The position numbers and the translations under genes are program-made. Shown piece by piece: positions 6,845-14,925 of a DNA stretch of 17,478 bases. Below the pieces are notes generated by a model. The model was not told the origin of the DNA, made no database searches, and saw only the letters and a list, made by a program, of their open reading frames with translations. The DNA comes from a bacterium (GTDB lineage: Bacteria > Vulcanimicrobiota > Xenobia > Xenobiales > Xenobiaceae), in the NCBI GenBank assembly GCA_017444165.1, contig JAFSXH010000256.1:1-17478 (forward strand), read 5' to 3'. Positions within the stretch are counted from its first letter, which is position 1; the number at the start of each line of letters is the position of its first letter.

Positions 6845-7945
6845 CTACAGACCAACTGGTTTATAATCGTTTTCTGCAGTCAACTTGACGGCTTGGGTCG
6901 ATATATCACCTAAATTGCCGAAGTGCAAATCGGTCAACTCTTCAACTTGGCTCAGAGGCACTTGATAGACCTCGAAGCGACCTGGAGTGAAGCCTCCAGA
7001 CTTCTTTCCTTTGAAGAGGCTGTGATCTCCATTGATAATATCTTCTTGAGAGAGTATAAAGGAAGCACTCTTGAGTTGACCAGTCTGCTCATCCTTCCAA
7101 ACTACAGTTTTAAAGAACTTCATGGGGATCTGCGTGGGAGGCTTAATCTTTCCATGATTGTCAAATTTAGGATCATCGTCAGAGAAGATAGGTCCAGTTA
7201 TGACGCTCATCCTTTGATCTTTGCTCGTAGCACTGTTTAAGACGTGATTTTCTAACTCTAACCACTCTTTTTGATTCAACTGGCCGTGCTGCAGAGCGGA
7301 GTTGCAATAACTAAAAGTATCGTTATTGGCTAAATTGGCATCATTACCCCAACATGGATCTAAACGGCGCACCATATGACCGCGATCAATGTTATTGCCA
7401 CTGTAAGCCTCATTGCCTAACTGGTACTCGCGAGGAATGCGTCCATCGATAGTCCACGATCCAGAGCGTTTTACATTCTTATGTGTAGCTCCGTCAATGT
7501 TGCAGATGGTATAGAAGCACTGACGGCGGTCTTTGTTCATCACAACGGAGAAGTTCGTGTAAGTGAGCTCAGTCTCACCAGGTTTGTCTGTGCGATAAGC
7601 AACCTTGTCTTGAATGCTGGCTCCCAAAGTAGGCATAGGCAAACGAACGCCCAAGAAGTTCTCATCGTAACCACTGCGATTGGGATACATGGAAACTTCG
7701 TCAATCTCTATCTCACCAGACTGATTGATAGCTCCTGTTTGAGAACTCTGGAAGAGATGGCCCGCTTTAGCAAACATCCTCTCTTGAGATAGATCGTAAC
7801 CGTTGCTGCGTACAAAGACATCTCCACTGCCATTCTGTGAAGATACATGGCCAGCTTGGGAACTCTCCGCGATTTGATTATTTATAACGGGCAAAAAATT
7901 ATTGCCACCTATATTTCCTAACGTCATAGTGAAATCATCTCCCAC
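6845..7945 (-). CDS. DNA/RNA non-specific endonuclease (NUC1/NucA-like, His-Me finger)
   Basis: The C-terminal two thirds (about residues 92-355) form a complete endonuclease NS domain that cuts DNA and RNA with one metal ion. It shows LTYTNFSVVMNKDRRQ, the signature IDRGHMVRR with catalytic H190 (DRGH 187-190), WGN after it, the metal-binding region with N215, N224, W228 and E232 (LNQKEWLELEN), and VITGPIFSDDDP at about 248-260. Relatives are usually secreted, but no signal peptide is visible. The N-terminal ~80 residues are Gly/Ser/Gln/Asn-rich with an imperfect repeat (AGHVSSQNGS and AGHLFQSSQTG). The GTG at 7945 is preferred because AAGGGGAGAGAG lies 9 nt before it; ATG at 7927 is an alternative. 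Possible roles are nutrient DNA degradation or an effector exported by a non-Sec route. It converges on the Sel1 gene. No inhibitor gene is recognisable next to it. Confidence 0.92.
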   Translation of the reverse strand: MGDDFTMTLGNIGGNNFLPVINNQIAESSQAGHVSSQNGSGDVFVRSNGYDLSQERMFAKAGHLFQSSQTGAINQSGEIEIDEVSMYPNRSGYDENFLGVRLPMPTLGASIQDKVAYRTDKPGETELTYTNFSVVMNKDRRQCFYTICNIDGATHKNVKRSGSWTIDGRIPREYQLGNEAYSGNNIDRGHMVRRLDPCWGNDANLANNDTFSYCNSALQHGQLNQKEWLELENHVLNSATSKDQRMSVITGPIFSDDDPKFDNHGKIKPPTQIPMKFFKTVVWKDEQTGQLKSASFILSQEDIINGDHSLFKGKKSGGFTPGRFEVYQVPLSQVEELTDLHFGNLGDISTQAVKLTAENDYKPVGL

Positions 7946-7990
7946 TAATATACTCTCTCCCCTTGCGTAGTATAATACACAATTAATGGT

Positions 7991-8043
7991 CTAAAATATG
8001 TAGTTAAATATGTATAATTCGTTAAAATATTTCCATATTTTAG
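7991..8043. repeat. AT-rich inverted repeat at the 3' end of the DUF2339 gene
   Basis: CTAAAATATG (7991-8000) and CATATTTTAG (8034-8043) are exact inverted copies. Nested within is AAAATAT-TTCC-ATATTTT (8024-8041). The right copy includes the DUF2339 stop codon. It could be a weak terminator or an operator for the endonuclease gene; sequence alone does not decide. Confidence 0.4.
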
Positions 8044-10505
8044 TTTTCTTGATTGTGCCAAGTGCCTATTGGTTTATCTGCTGGTTGAGAGGGCTGATCC
8101 ACTCGTTCGTTAGAAGAACTTTCTTTTTGAGGATATGATGACACTTCAGGAACTTGAGAAACTTTCTCTAAGGTTTCTGAAACTGCTACTGGTGCTGGAT
8201 TTATGCTTGGTGTCGGATTTACGTCCACTTGAGAAGTTTTTTCCAAATTAATACTTACTTGCTGATCTTCAGAAGCGGGAAGTTCCTGAGCGTGGTACTT
8301 AGAGTAAATAAAGGAGACAGCCAACAGCACACAACCAATAATGAAGGAAGAGAGCAACTTATAACCCGTGGAGAGTTCGCTCATATCGTAGAAGACGATG
8401 CGGCAAAGGGTACAGATAACTATGACAATTCCAACTCTAGTAAAGGTGCGCTTTTTGCCCAAAATGCCCGTAAAGATAATGAGACCAGAGTAGAAAGCCC
8501 AGAATATTGAGGTAATGGATTCTATATCCGACCTTTTGACGATATTTACACCCTCTCTGTGAACTAAGGCCCAACCCAAAAGTATAGCCATAGTCAGACC
8601 AAATTCATTTTGGAAGAGGATATAACCCAAAACCATATAGATGATTGCCAAAACGTAAGCCACTAAACCTATGTTGAGAACAGGAAGCATATGACCACTG
8701 CCAGAGAGAGCAAAACCTACAAGGCTTAAAGTTACAAATACCATGGTCAAGACGCTGGTCACAATGAAGAATTGATTCTGATTGCGCCTGTACATGAATA
8801 ACATCTGTATGGAGTAGATCGTAAAGAGTATGATTAAAGACAGATAATGGATATCGCTACCATTATTGGAGTAGGTCATTAACTGATTTAATTCGCCAGC
8901 CAAGTAAATGTAGAACAGGGTAAATATAGACCAGAGAGAGACGCTGTTTAATTGTTTATCATCATTAGCATATTCTTTGGATATGAAGTAAGTTATGCTC
9001 CAAGATATGATAGGAACAGCGAATAAAAGTAAAGCTAAGTTGCCTAAATTTAATTTTACGGGATCGTGTATTTCTGCAATAAATACTTTGTGAGAGAAGA
9101 GAGTCACAGTCGCCGCTGCAAAATTAAAGGTATAACACCAAGTTTTCAAACGCTCATTCAGACGGGGGATGATCTCCTCTTTGTTAAATATCGATGTGAG
9201 CAAACAGAGCGTTCCTGAGAAGGCCAGGGCGATTATCTCTATCAGCTCTCTCTCCCAGGAGAAGATACAGAACGACCATATTATTAAAGCACTGCTGAAG
9301 AAGGCTAAGCTCAATTTGGGACTAGCTTTGCGCACATAGCTCAAACCAGCCATTATTATAGCCATGATGAGCAAACTTAAACTGAGATTTATCTGTTGAG
9401 TGTCGTAGATAATAATTCCCAAGAGGGCGAGAAGAATGTGATTGAAGTAGATCGTCCAGGTTAATTTTATATCGCCCTTCTTTTCCGGATCACTTCCCTC
9501 TTCAGAGCGCAAAAGATCGTAAAGGACGTAGACTATCCAGATAGCACAGAAGTTGACAATGTGCATCTCTCTGAAACCTGAATAGTAGATAGAAGCAAAC
9601 AAGAAACTGATAAATAGATTGAAACTGACCCAGAAATGCCAAGTTTTGCAGCGCAAGGCTCCTAAAACACAGAAGAGCGATAAGAGCAGTATATAGACTC
9701 CGAAAATTGTCTTCGAACTTAAGCAAGAGCATATAAATATCAAGTTAGAGTAGCCCGCTATCATTCCCATACATAAGACGGAGTTGCGCTGTAAAAAGGC
9801 CGCCAGCGCATATATGGCTATCAGTATGAAAGAGGATAAAACGACGCTGGTAAAGTCATCCCAGAGTTCAAAATAGGTGCTTCCCGTGTAAGTAACCGTG
9901 ATGGCTGTGGCAAAACCTAAGCCCAAGATCAGTTCAGCAAATCCCCTCATCTGAGGTTTGAAGAGGAGATAAATTCCTGTACCAGAGAGGATGAAGCTCA
10001 ACAGATATATGGCCGCCACCTTCATTTGGTTGTTGACGAATAAGAACGGTGAAGCCCACTTTATGAGAAGTATAACAAAGACAAATATTGCCAAAGCTCC
10101 CAATTTGCTGAAGATATTCCCTAAGAAGAAACTCTCAAGGCTGACACTGGCTTGAGGGGCTTCAGCGGTGGGCTTGATGTAAGCAATCTTTTGCTGAACA
10201 GGCTCGGTCTTTGGCTGTTGTGCAGGTATCTGTTGTGGTTGTTGAGGCACACGCTGCGGCTCAGGAGTTGCTTGTGTGGCCTGTACAGACTGTGGCACAG
10301 ATACTGGCTGAGGACCAGGTGCAACACTACGAGGAGTAGCCTCAGGCAACTGACCGTTCTCTAGGTTAAAGACTCTCCGCTCTAACGCACCTAAACGTCT
10401 CTTCAAGTCAAGAAAACTGCCTATGCCGATCAGAGCCAGCACAAACGGGACTAAAATGAATAAAAATATTAGCGCGATAACTATCATCTCTTCCATGCCA
10501 TACAT
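8040..10505 (-). CDS. Large polytopic membrane protein, DUF2339 type
   Basis: The 821-residue product has an N-terminal transmembrane helix (MIVIALIFLFILVPFVLALI) and a short coiled-coil stretch (LKRRLGALERRVFNLENG). A Pro/Gln-rich linker of about 80 residues follows. Then comes a core of roughly twenty hydrophobic segments beginning FFLGNIFSKLGALAIFVFVI, and a polar, Ser/Pro/Glu-rich tail of about 85 residues. The order helix, coiled coil, Pro-rich linker and many-helix core starting with (W)LGxxxxxxxGALAxxxxVxxxxKWA is characteristic of DUF2339 proteins, whose biochemical role is not established. ATG 10505 was chosen; ATG 10496 is also possible, and neither has a good ribosome-binding site. 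A terminator hairpin ends only about 16 bp upstream, so the transcript probably has a very short or absent leader. Confidence 0.8.
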   Translation of the reverse strand: MYGMEEMIVIALIFLFILVPFVLALIGIGSFLDLKRRLGALERRVFNLENGQLPEATPRSVAPGPQPVSVPQSVQATQATPEPQRVPQQPQQIPAQQPKTEPVQQKIAYIKPTAEAPQASVSLESFFLGNIFSKLGALAIFVFVILLIKWASPFLFVNNQMKVAAIYLLSFILSGTGIYLLFKPQMRGFAELILGLGFATAITVTYTGSTYFELWDDFTSVVLSSFILIAIYALAAFLQRNSVLCMGMIAGYSNLIFICSCLSSKTIFGVYILLLSLFCVLGALRCKTWHFWVSFNLFISFLFASIYYSGFREMHIVNFCAIWIVYVLYDLLRSEEGSDPEKKGDIKLTWTIYFNHILLALLGIIIYDTQQINLSLSLLIMAIIMAGLSYVRKASPKLSLAFFSSALIIWSFCIFSWERELIEIIALAFSGTLCLLTSIFNKEEIIPRLNERLKTWCYTFNFAAATVTLFSHKVFIAEIHDPVKLNLGNLALLLFAVPIISWSITYFISKEYANDDKQLNSVSLWSIFTLFYIYLAGELNQLMTYSNNGSDIHYLSLIILFTIYSIQMLFMYRRNQNQFFIVTSVLTMVFVTLSLVGFALSGSGHMLPVLNIGLVAYVLAIIYMVLGYILFQNEFGLTMAILLGWALVHREGVNIVKRSDIESITSIFWAFYSGLIIFTGILGKKRTFTRVGIVIVICTLCRIVFYDMSELSTGYKLLSSFIIGCVLLAVSFIYSKYHAQELPASEDQQVSINLEKTSQVDVNPTPSINPAPVAVSETLEKVSQVPEVSSYPQKESSSNERVDQPSQPADKPIGTWHNQEN

Positions 10506-10520
10506 TCTACATATTGTTGA

Positions 10521-10560
10521 TAAAAAGAAAAGACACCCCCACTATTTTGTGGATGATGTC
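10521..10560 (-). terminator. Probable Rho-independent terminator after the TPR/SEC-C gene
   Basis: Read on the minus strand, GACA...CCAC pairs with GTGG...TGTC (plus-strand 10557-10560/10549-10552 with 10539-10542/10532-10535). The loop is 6 nt with an internal mismatch, followed by TTTTCTTTTTATC. It lies between the TPR/SEC-C gene (ends 10616) and the DUF2339 gene (starts 10505). Confidence 0.65.
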
Positions 10561-10615
10561 CTTATCATTTATCAGCTTTGAGACTCTCTATCCAGTCATA
10601 AGCCGTATAGCAACA

Positions 10616-11845
10616 CTACACCCCGTGGCACTTTTTGAACTTTTTGCCACTGCCGCAAGGGCAAGGATCGTTTCTGCCAACCTTAGCGTGAGCGTAAGGA
10701 TTGACCAAGTTCAAGGCCTTCTGGAACTCTTCGTTCTGTGGCTCAAAACCACAAGCTCTGTGGAAAGAGGTCGAGGCTTCCTGTTCCATACCAGCGGCCA
10801 AATAGACCCAACCAGCGGAGAGGTGAGGATAACCAGCGTTGCGATCCGCTTCAATACCTTTAGCTATCTCAGCCTTAGCCTCTTCAAGGCGATTTTGCCA
10901 GACCAACACAGCCGCTAAATTTAAGTGAGCCAAAGATTTTTTGCTACCATTATCAACGATCAAATATTTGGAAAAACCTTTATCGGCATACTTTTCGTTG
11001 GGCTGAAGCAAAAATTCGATAGCCTTAGCTTCATCATATTTTTCTAAAAGATCAGCGGAACGGTGCAGATATTTTTCAGCTTCAGTGAGTTTATCGCTCA
11101 AAGCATAAGCAATACCAATATTCAAACAGACTAAAGCTAAATCATCATCGTTAATCTTTTTGTTCTCTATATCTTCAGCTGCTTTTTGCAGATAGATAAC
11201 GGCATCATCGATCTGATTGTTGAGCATCAACATGAAACCGTAGTTGTTGAGAACTAAGTAGTGGTTGCACTTATCCTTCTCTATACCGTCGCGGTAAGAT
11301 TCCAAACTGGCCTTTAAACCGTTCTTCTGGTAGATCATAGCCGAGCGATGTAAAATTGCTGGGGCCATATCCTCGTAAGCTTCGATCTGACGGAAAAGCT
11401 CACAACTCTTTTCATACTCGTAAGTGGCCTCTCTTACTTTTCCTGTATCGACGAAGAGATTACCCAAGTTGCGATGGCCTCTGCCTTGACCAGCTATATC
11501 ACCCAACTCGGTGTATATTTGCAGAGCATTGATATAATGTAAATGAGCCTCATTGTAGCGTTGACGCTGATGGTAAGCTGAACCCAAATACTCATCAGCT
11601 CTGGCAATAACAGCCTTGTCACCGTCTTTTTCTGCGGCGGCCTTACTGCGACGGAACTGCATAATGGCATCGCTGATCTTGCCTAAGCGTGAGAGAACTA
11701 CACCGTAAAAGTGAGCGTGACGAGCCGTCTCTTTGTGATCCATAGGCTCTTTGCTGATCTCGTCCAATTTTTGCAAGGCTAGATCGTTCTCTTGATTATT
11801 TAACAGTTCTTCAATCTTATCCAAAGTCGCGTTAATTTCCGACAT
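10616..11845 (-). CDS. TPR-repeat protein with C-terminal SEC-C zinc motif
   Basis: The 409-residue soluble protein is built of TPR helical pairs: ARHAHFYGVVLSRLGKISDA, ARADEYLGSAYHQRQRYNEA, GHRNLGNLFVDTGKVREATY, VCLNIGIAYALSDKLTEAEK, HLNLAAVLVWQNRLEEAKAE and HLSAGWVYLAAGMEQEASTS. It ends in GRNDPCPCGSGKKFKKCHGV, a SEC-C zinc-binding motif (C395, C397, C406, H407), almost the same as the tail of SecA in this window. SEC-C in SecA contacts SecB and ribosomes. In stand-alone proteins the motif is common, but its role is mostly unknown, so function here is open; a chaperone- or translation-linked scaffold is a reasonable guess. The start ATG has GAGGG about 10 nt upstream. It is divergent from alr across a 117-bp spacer and is followed by a terminator. 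Confidence 0.88.
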   Translation of the reverse strand: MSEINATLDKIEELLNNQENDLALQKLDEISKEPMDHKETARHAHFYGVVLSRLGKISDAIMQFRRSKAAAEKDGDKAVIARADEYLGSAYHQRQRYNEAHLHYINALQIYTELGDIAGQGRGHRNLGNLFVDTGKVREATYEYEKSCELFRQIEAYEDMAPAILHRSAMIYQKNGLKASLESYRDGIEKDKCNHYLVLNNYGFMLMLNNQIDDAVIYLQKAAEDIENKKINDDDLALVCLNIGIAYALSDKLTEAEKYLHRSADLLEKYDEAKAIEFLLQPNEKYADKGFSKYLIVDNGSKKSLAHLNLAAVLVWQNRLEEAKAEIAKGIEADRNAGYPHLSAGWVYLAAGMEQEASTSFHRACGFEPQNEEFQKALNLVNPYAHAKVGRNDPCPCGSGKKFKKCHGV

Positions 11846-11962
11846 TAAAATTTAAACCCTCAATTTTTCAATTTTAGTCGCCTGCCATTCACTTAACGGA
11901 GGCTTTATCCTGCACTTTACGAACTCGCCTCCCACTTCGTTATAGTAAGGTTTGTATTTTTA

Positions 11963-13252
11963 ATGTTAGATGAACACCGTCACACTAGTTGGATAGAGAT
12001 AGATCTCGATAAAATTCGCTACAATTATCGTCAATTGCGCAAAGCTGCCGCTCCAGCACAGATTTTAGCTGTCGTCAAGGCTCAGGCTTATGGACATGGT
12101 CTAGAGGCTGTAGCTTTGACTTTGGATGAAGAGGATGTTTGGGGCTTCTGCGTGGCTAGCGTTTCTGAAGGCCGCCGCCTGCGTCAGATAGGTATTAAGA
12201 GACCGATAATTATCATTGCTCCTATTTTGCCTAGTCAGATCGAAGATGCCATAAAATTTGATCTCCGTCCTCCCATTTTGGATCTGGATTTTGCTAAAAA
12301 AGTCTCAGCTAAGGCTCAAGAATTGGAGACTGTCGCTAAAGTTCACTTAAAAGTAGATACAGGTATGGGCCGTCTCTCTAGTCCCATAGAGCAGATCATA
12401 GAGAAAGTACAAGATCTGGCCGATCTGCCCAATTTGGAATATGAAGGCATTTATTCTCACTTTGCCGCCGCCGATCAATTGGATCAATCTTACTCTCAAT
12501 TGCAGATGGCTCGCTTCGTTCAATGTATCGAAGCTGTGGCGGAAAAACTTAAGATTACCTATAAGCACATATCTGCTTCCAGTGGCACTATACTTTTGGA
12601 AAAGGCAAAGTTTGATCTCACTAGGGTGGGCATTTCGCTCTACGGTCTTTGGCCTTCTGAACAGGTGCGCTTGATCGTCGCAGGCAGGGATGAAAATATT
12701 TACAAGTTGAGTTCCGATCAGGTCAATGGTAACAAAGAGTTAGATAAATTTGGCTCTGGACGTTATCAACAGAATCCTTCCACAGACTTTATCCGTCCAG
12801 CTTTAACATTTAAGACGGTCATATCTCAGGTGAAGACCCTCTTGACGGGTGAATCTGTAGGTTATGGAAGAACCTTTACCTGTCACAGGACTACCAATAT
12901 TGCCATTTTGCCTTTGGGATATGCCGACGGTATCAACCGCCTTCTAAGCAATAGAGGAGAGGTCCTCATCCGCGGTTATCGCGCCCCTATTATAGGCAGG
13001 GTCTGTATGAATCTCTGTATGATCGATGTCACCGATGTTCCTGGAGTTAAACCTGGCGAAGAGGTCGTCATTTTAGGAAGACAAGGACAAGATTGTATAT
13101 CGGCTGATGAGATGGCTAACAAATTGGGAACGATAAGCTACGAGGTAATTACTAATTTGCCTATGCACATTCCGCGCTTCTACTTGGGCCGTCGTCCCGA
13201 TGCTTTAGTAGCTCTGGATAGTGAAGATAAGCGTTGGGGAGATACTTATTAA
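11963..13252 (+). CDS. alr: Alanine racemase (PLP-dependent)
   Basis: Alr interconverts L- and D-alanine in the cytoplasm, supplying D-alanine for peptidoglycan. The PLP-binding Lys is K39 in AVVKAQAYGHG (usual form AVVKADAYGHG). K130 and R137 in HLKVDTGMGRL correspond to the carboxylated Lys and Arg of Geobacillus Alr. The second catalytic base is Y301 in SVGYGRTF. RVCMNLCMIDVTDVP and the SYEVITNLPMHIPR C-terminal block follow. At 429 residues it is longer than the usual 360-390, because about 40 residues (roughly 236-276, VRLIVAGRDENIYKLSSDQV onward) are inserted where the TIM barrel joins the C-terminal beta domain (after ISLYGLWPSE, before FIRPALTFKT). ATG 11963 has AAGG 12 nt upstream. 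The stop TAA directly abuts the ATG of tcdA. Confidence 0.95.
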   Translation: MLDEHRHTSWIEIDLDKIRYNYRQLRKAAAPAQILAVVKAQAYGHGLEAVALTLDEEDVWGFCVASVSEGRRLRQIGIKRPIIIIAPILPSQIEDAIKFDLRPPILDLDFAKKVSAKAQELETVAKVHLKVDTGMGRLSSPIEQIIEKVQDLADLPNLEYEGIYSHFAAADQLDQSYSQLQMARFVQCIEAVAEKLKITYKHISASSGTILLEKAKFDLTRVGISLYGLWPSEQVRLIVAGRDENIYKLSSDQVNGNKELDKFGSGRYQQNPSTDFIRPALTFKTVISQVKTLLTGESVGYGRTFTCHRTTNIAILPLGYADGINRLLSNRGEVLIRGYRAPIIGRVCMNLCMIDVTDVPGVKPGEEVVILGRQGQDCISADEMANKLGTISYEVITNLPMHIPRFYLGRRPDALVALDSEDKRWGDTY

Positions 13253-14017
13253 ATGTCCTTTGAACGTTTAATCCGCCTCGTGGGAAATGAAGGTTTTGCC
13301 AAATTACAAAAGACCCATGTTGCGGTTGTCGGTATAGGTGGGGTCGGCTCTTGGGCGAGTGAGTCTTTAGCTAGGAGCGGCATTGGCCGTTTGACTCTCT
13401 TTGATTTTGATGTCGTCAACCCCACCAATTTAAACAGGCAGTTGACCTGCTTATGCGATACTGTAGGGAGGCCCAAGGCCCAAGTTATGGCGGAGAGGTT
13501 GCGCAAAATTAATCCTGCCGCCCAAATTGAAGCTATAAATGAGGTATTCTGTCCAGAAAATGCCGAACTTCTCTGGCAAGTGTCCCCCGATATCATTCTA
13601 GATTGTATCGATAACATAACTTACAAATGTTATCTCTTAGCTCAAGCTTTAGAGCGCAGTATTCCCATTGTCACCTCTACAGGGGCGGGTGGACGTTTTG
13701 ATCCTACCCAGATCAGAGTTAGTGATCTCAACAACACGAGAGTGGATCCTGTCGCTTTGCAAGTGCGCAAAAAACTGCGCCGCGATTACGGTTTCACGGC
13801 AGATCGTTCTTTTCATATTCCCGCTGTCTACTCTGAAGAATTGCCGCAAAAGCCCTATTTGACTGAGGATGAGTCTGCCGATACATACTCAACTTCACAA
13901 ACTTTCATCACTGGTAAGGGTCGTCACGCTCCTCCCTGTGGAACTTCCAGTTTCGTCACAGGGGCCTTTGGCTTAGTAGCCGCCTCTCAAGTCGTCAAGG
14001 CTATTTTGGATCGTTAG
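13253..14017 (+). CDS. tcdA: tRNA threonylcarbamoyladenosine dehydratase (ThiF/E1-like, TcdA/CsdL)
   Basis: TcdA uses ATP to cyclise t6A at position 37 of ANN-decoding tRNAs to ct6A. The 254-residue protein has an E1-like Rossmann fold: nucleotide loop VGIGGVGSW (about 26-34), DFDVVNPTNLNRQL with the adenylation Asn/Arg (about 51-64), DTVGRPKAQVMAERLRKINP, DCIDNITYK, TSTGAGGRFDPTQIRVSDL, and FHIPAVYSEELPQKP. This series is specific to the TcdA branch rather than ThiF or MoeB, since there are no CxxC zinc pairs and the YSEE/P motif is present. E. coli TcdA has 268 residues. The ATG follows the alr TAA with no gap (TAAATG), so translation is probably coupled. A repeat element lies after the stop. 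Confidence 0.92.
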   Translation: MSFERLIRLVGNEGFAKLQKTHVAVVGIGGVGSWASESLARSGIGRLTLFDFDVVNPTNLNRQLTCLCDTVGRPKAQVMAERLRKINPAAQIEAINEVFCPENAELLWQVSPDIILDCIDNITYKCYLLAQALERSIPIVTSTGAGGRFDPTQIRVSDLNNTRVDPVALQVRKKLRRDYGFTADRSFHIPAVYSEELPQKPYLTEDESADTYSTSQTFITGKGRHAPPCGTSSFVTGAFGLVAASQVVKAILDR

Positions 14018-14037
14018 ACTTATAAGTTGTGGCTAGT

Positions 14038-14129
14038 GCTTAATTCGTAGTGTGGAGTTAGTAGTGTGGAGTTATTTTGGGAAGAAAGAATTAACTCATT
14101 CCAATTACGAATTACGCATTACGAATTAA
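14038..14129. repeat. Intergenic inverted-repeat element, copy 3 (between tcdA and methyltransferase)
   Basis: TAATTCGTA (14041-14049) and TACGAATTA (14120-14128) are inverted arms. The right side holds AATTACGCATTACGAATTAA (14110-14129), identical to copy 1. After the left arm, the 14-mer GTAGTGTGGAGTTA is tandemly duplicated exactly (14047-14060 and 14061-14074), built of two 7-mers each. The centre (TTTTGGGAAGAAAGAATTAACTCATTCCAATTACG) is the reverse complement of the centre of copy 1 with small gaps. It lies between the convergent tcdA and methyltransferase genes, 9 bp from the latter's stop codon. Confidence 0.85.
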
Positions 14130-14138
14130 AAAATTGGT

Positions 14139-14924
14139 TCACCGCGAAAGATCAAACTTCGCCTGTAGCTGTCCGTTGAGTGTTGTCAGTCTTCTTTGAG
14201 AAAGGGCTATGTATTCTGGATCGTTATCTATGCCGATGTAGCGGCGGTGGTGTCTTTGGCAGGCTACTCCAGTAGTTGAGGAACCACAGAAAGGATCTAG
14301 GACGAGATCGCCCTCGCGGCTGCTGGCTAGAACGATACGCTCCAACAGGTAAAGAGGTTTTTGGGTGGGGTGTTTGCCCTCTTTCTTCTCGCTCCGTTTG
14401 GTTATAGGCCCCTCCCAGACATCTTTCATCTGTTTTCCGCCGTTGAGTTCTTTCATAAGTGCATAGTTGAAATAGTGTTTAGCTCCGCGTTTTTTGGCCC
14501 AGAGAATCGTCTCTGTGGAGTGAGTAAAACACCGACAAGCTAAGTTAGGCGGAGGATTAGTCTTTCTCCAAGTGATATTGTTGACAATCTGAAAACCTTC
14601 TTCCTCCAGAGCCATGCCAACACTGAAAATATTGTGCATAGTGCCAGAGATCCAGATAGTGGCATTATCTTTCATAACTCTTTGGCACAATCTGAGCCAT
14701 TGGTGATTGAAAGAGTGTTTATCAAAAGATAATTCTACTTTATCCCATGAGCCCTTGTTGACCGAAACGCGCTTTCCATTCTGACAAGTTGTGCCATTGT
14801 TAGATAAAAAATAGGGCGGGTCAGCAAAGATGAGATCTACAGAACCTTCCTCAAGTTCGTTGAGAGCCTCCAGAGTGTCGCATAGGTATAAAGTTTCTCC
14901 GTCTGTCTTGTAGTAAGGTTCCAT
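14139..14924 (-). CDS. DNA adenine N6-methyltransferase, DpnA-like (beta class)
   Basis: The 261-residue protein has motif IV FADPPYFLS at 33-41 (DPPY 35-38) and the AdoMet motif I DPFCGSSTTGVA at about 210-221. That order is the beta-class layout of type II N6-adenine or N4-cytosine methyltransferases. Blocks such as RVSVNKGSWDK, NNITWRKTNPPPNL, FTHSTETILWAKK, MKELNGGKQMKDVW and GKHPTQKP match the DpnA branch as I remember it. DpnA of pneumococcus methylates adenine in GATC, including on single strands. GATC specificity is therefore likely but not proven. No restriction enzyme is adjacent, so it looks like an orphan. Its ATG (14924) lies one base after the TGA of the upstream pseudo-caspase gene (TGATATG), implying translational coupling. 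Epigenetic marking, repair or anti-restriction roles are all possible. Confidence 0.9.
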   Translation of the reverse strand: MEPYYKTDGETLYLCDTLEALNELEEGSVDLIFADPPYFLSNNGTTCQNGKRVSVNKGSWDKVELSFDKHSFNHQWLRLCQRVMKDNATIWISGTMHNIFSVGMALEEEGFQIVNNITWRKTNPPPNLACRCFTHSTETILWAKKRGAKHYFNYALMKELNGGKQMKDVWEGPITKRSEKKEGKHPTQKPLYLLERIVLASSREGDLVLDPFCGSSTTGVACQRHHRRYIGIDNDPEYIALSQRRLTTLNGQLQAKFDLSR

Positions 14925-14925
14925 A

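Noticed and set aside
14038..14129. Insertion sequence or MITE with a partner transposase
   Set aside because: No transposase in the window and no clear target-site duplication; mobility remains only a possibility.
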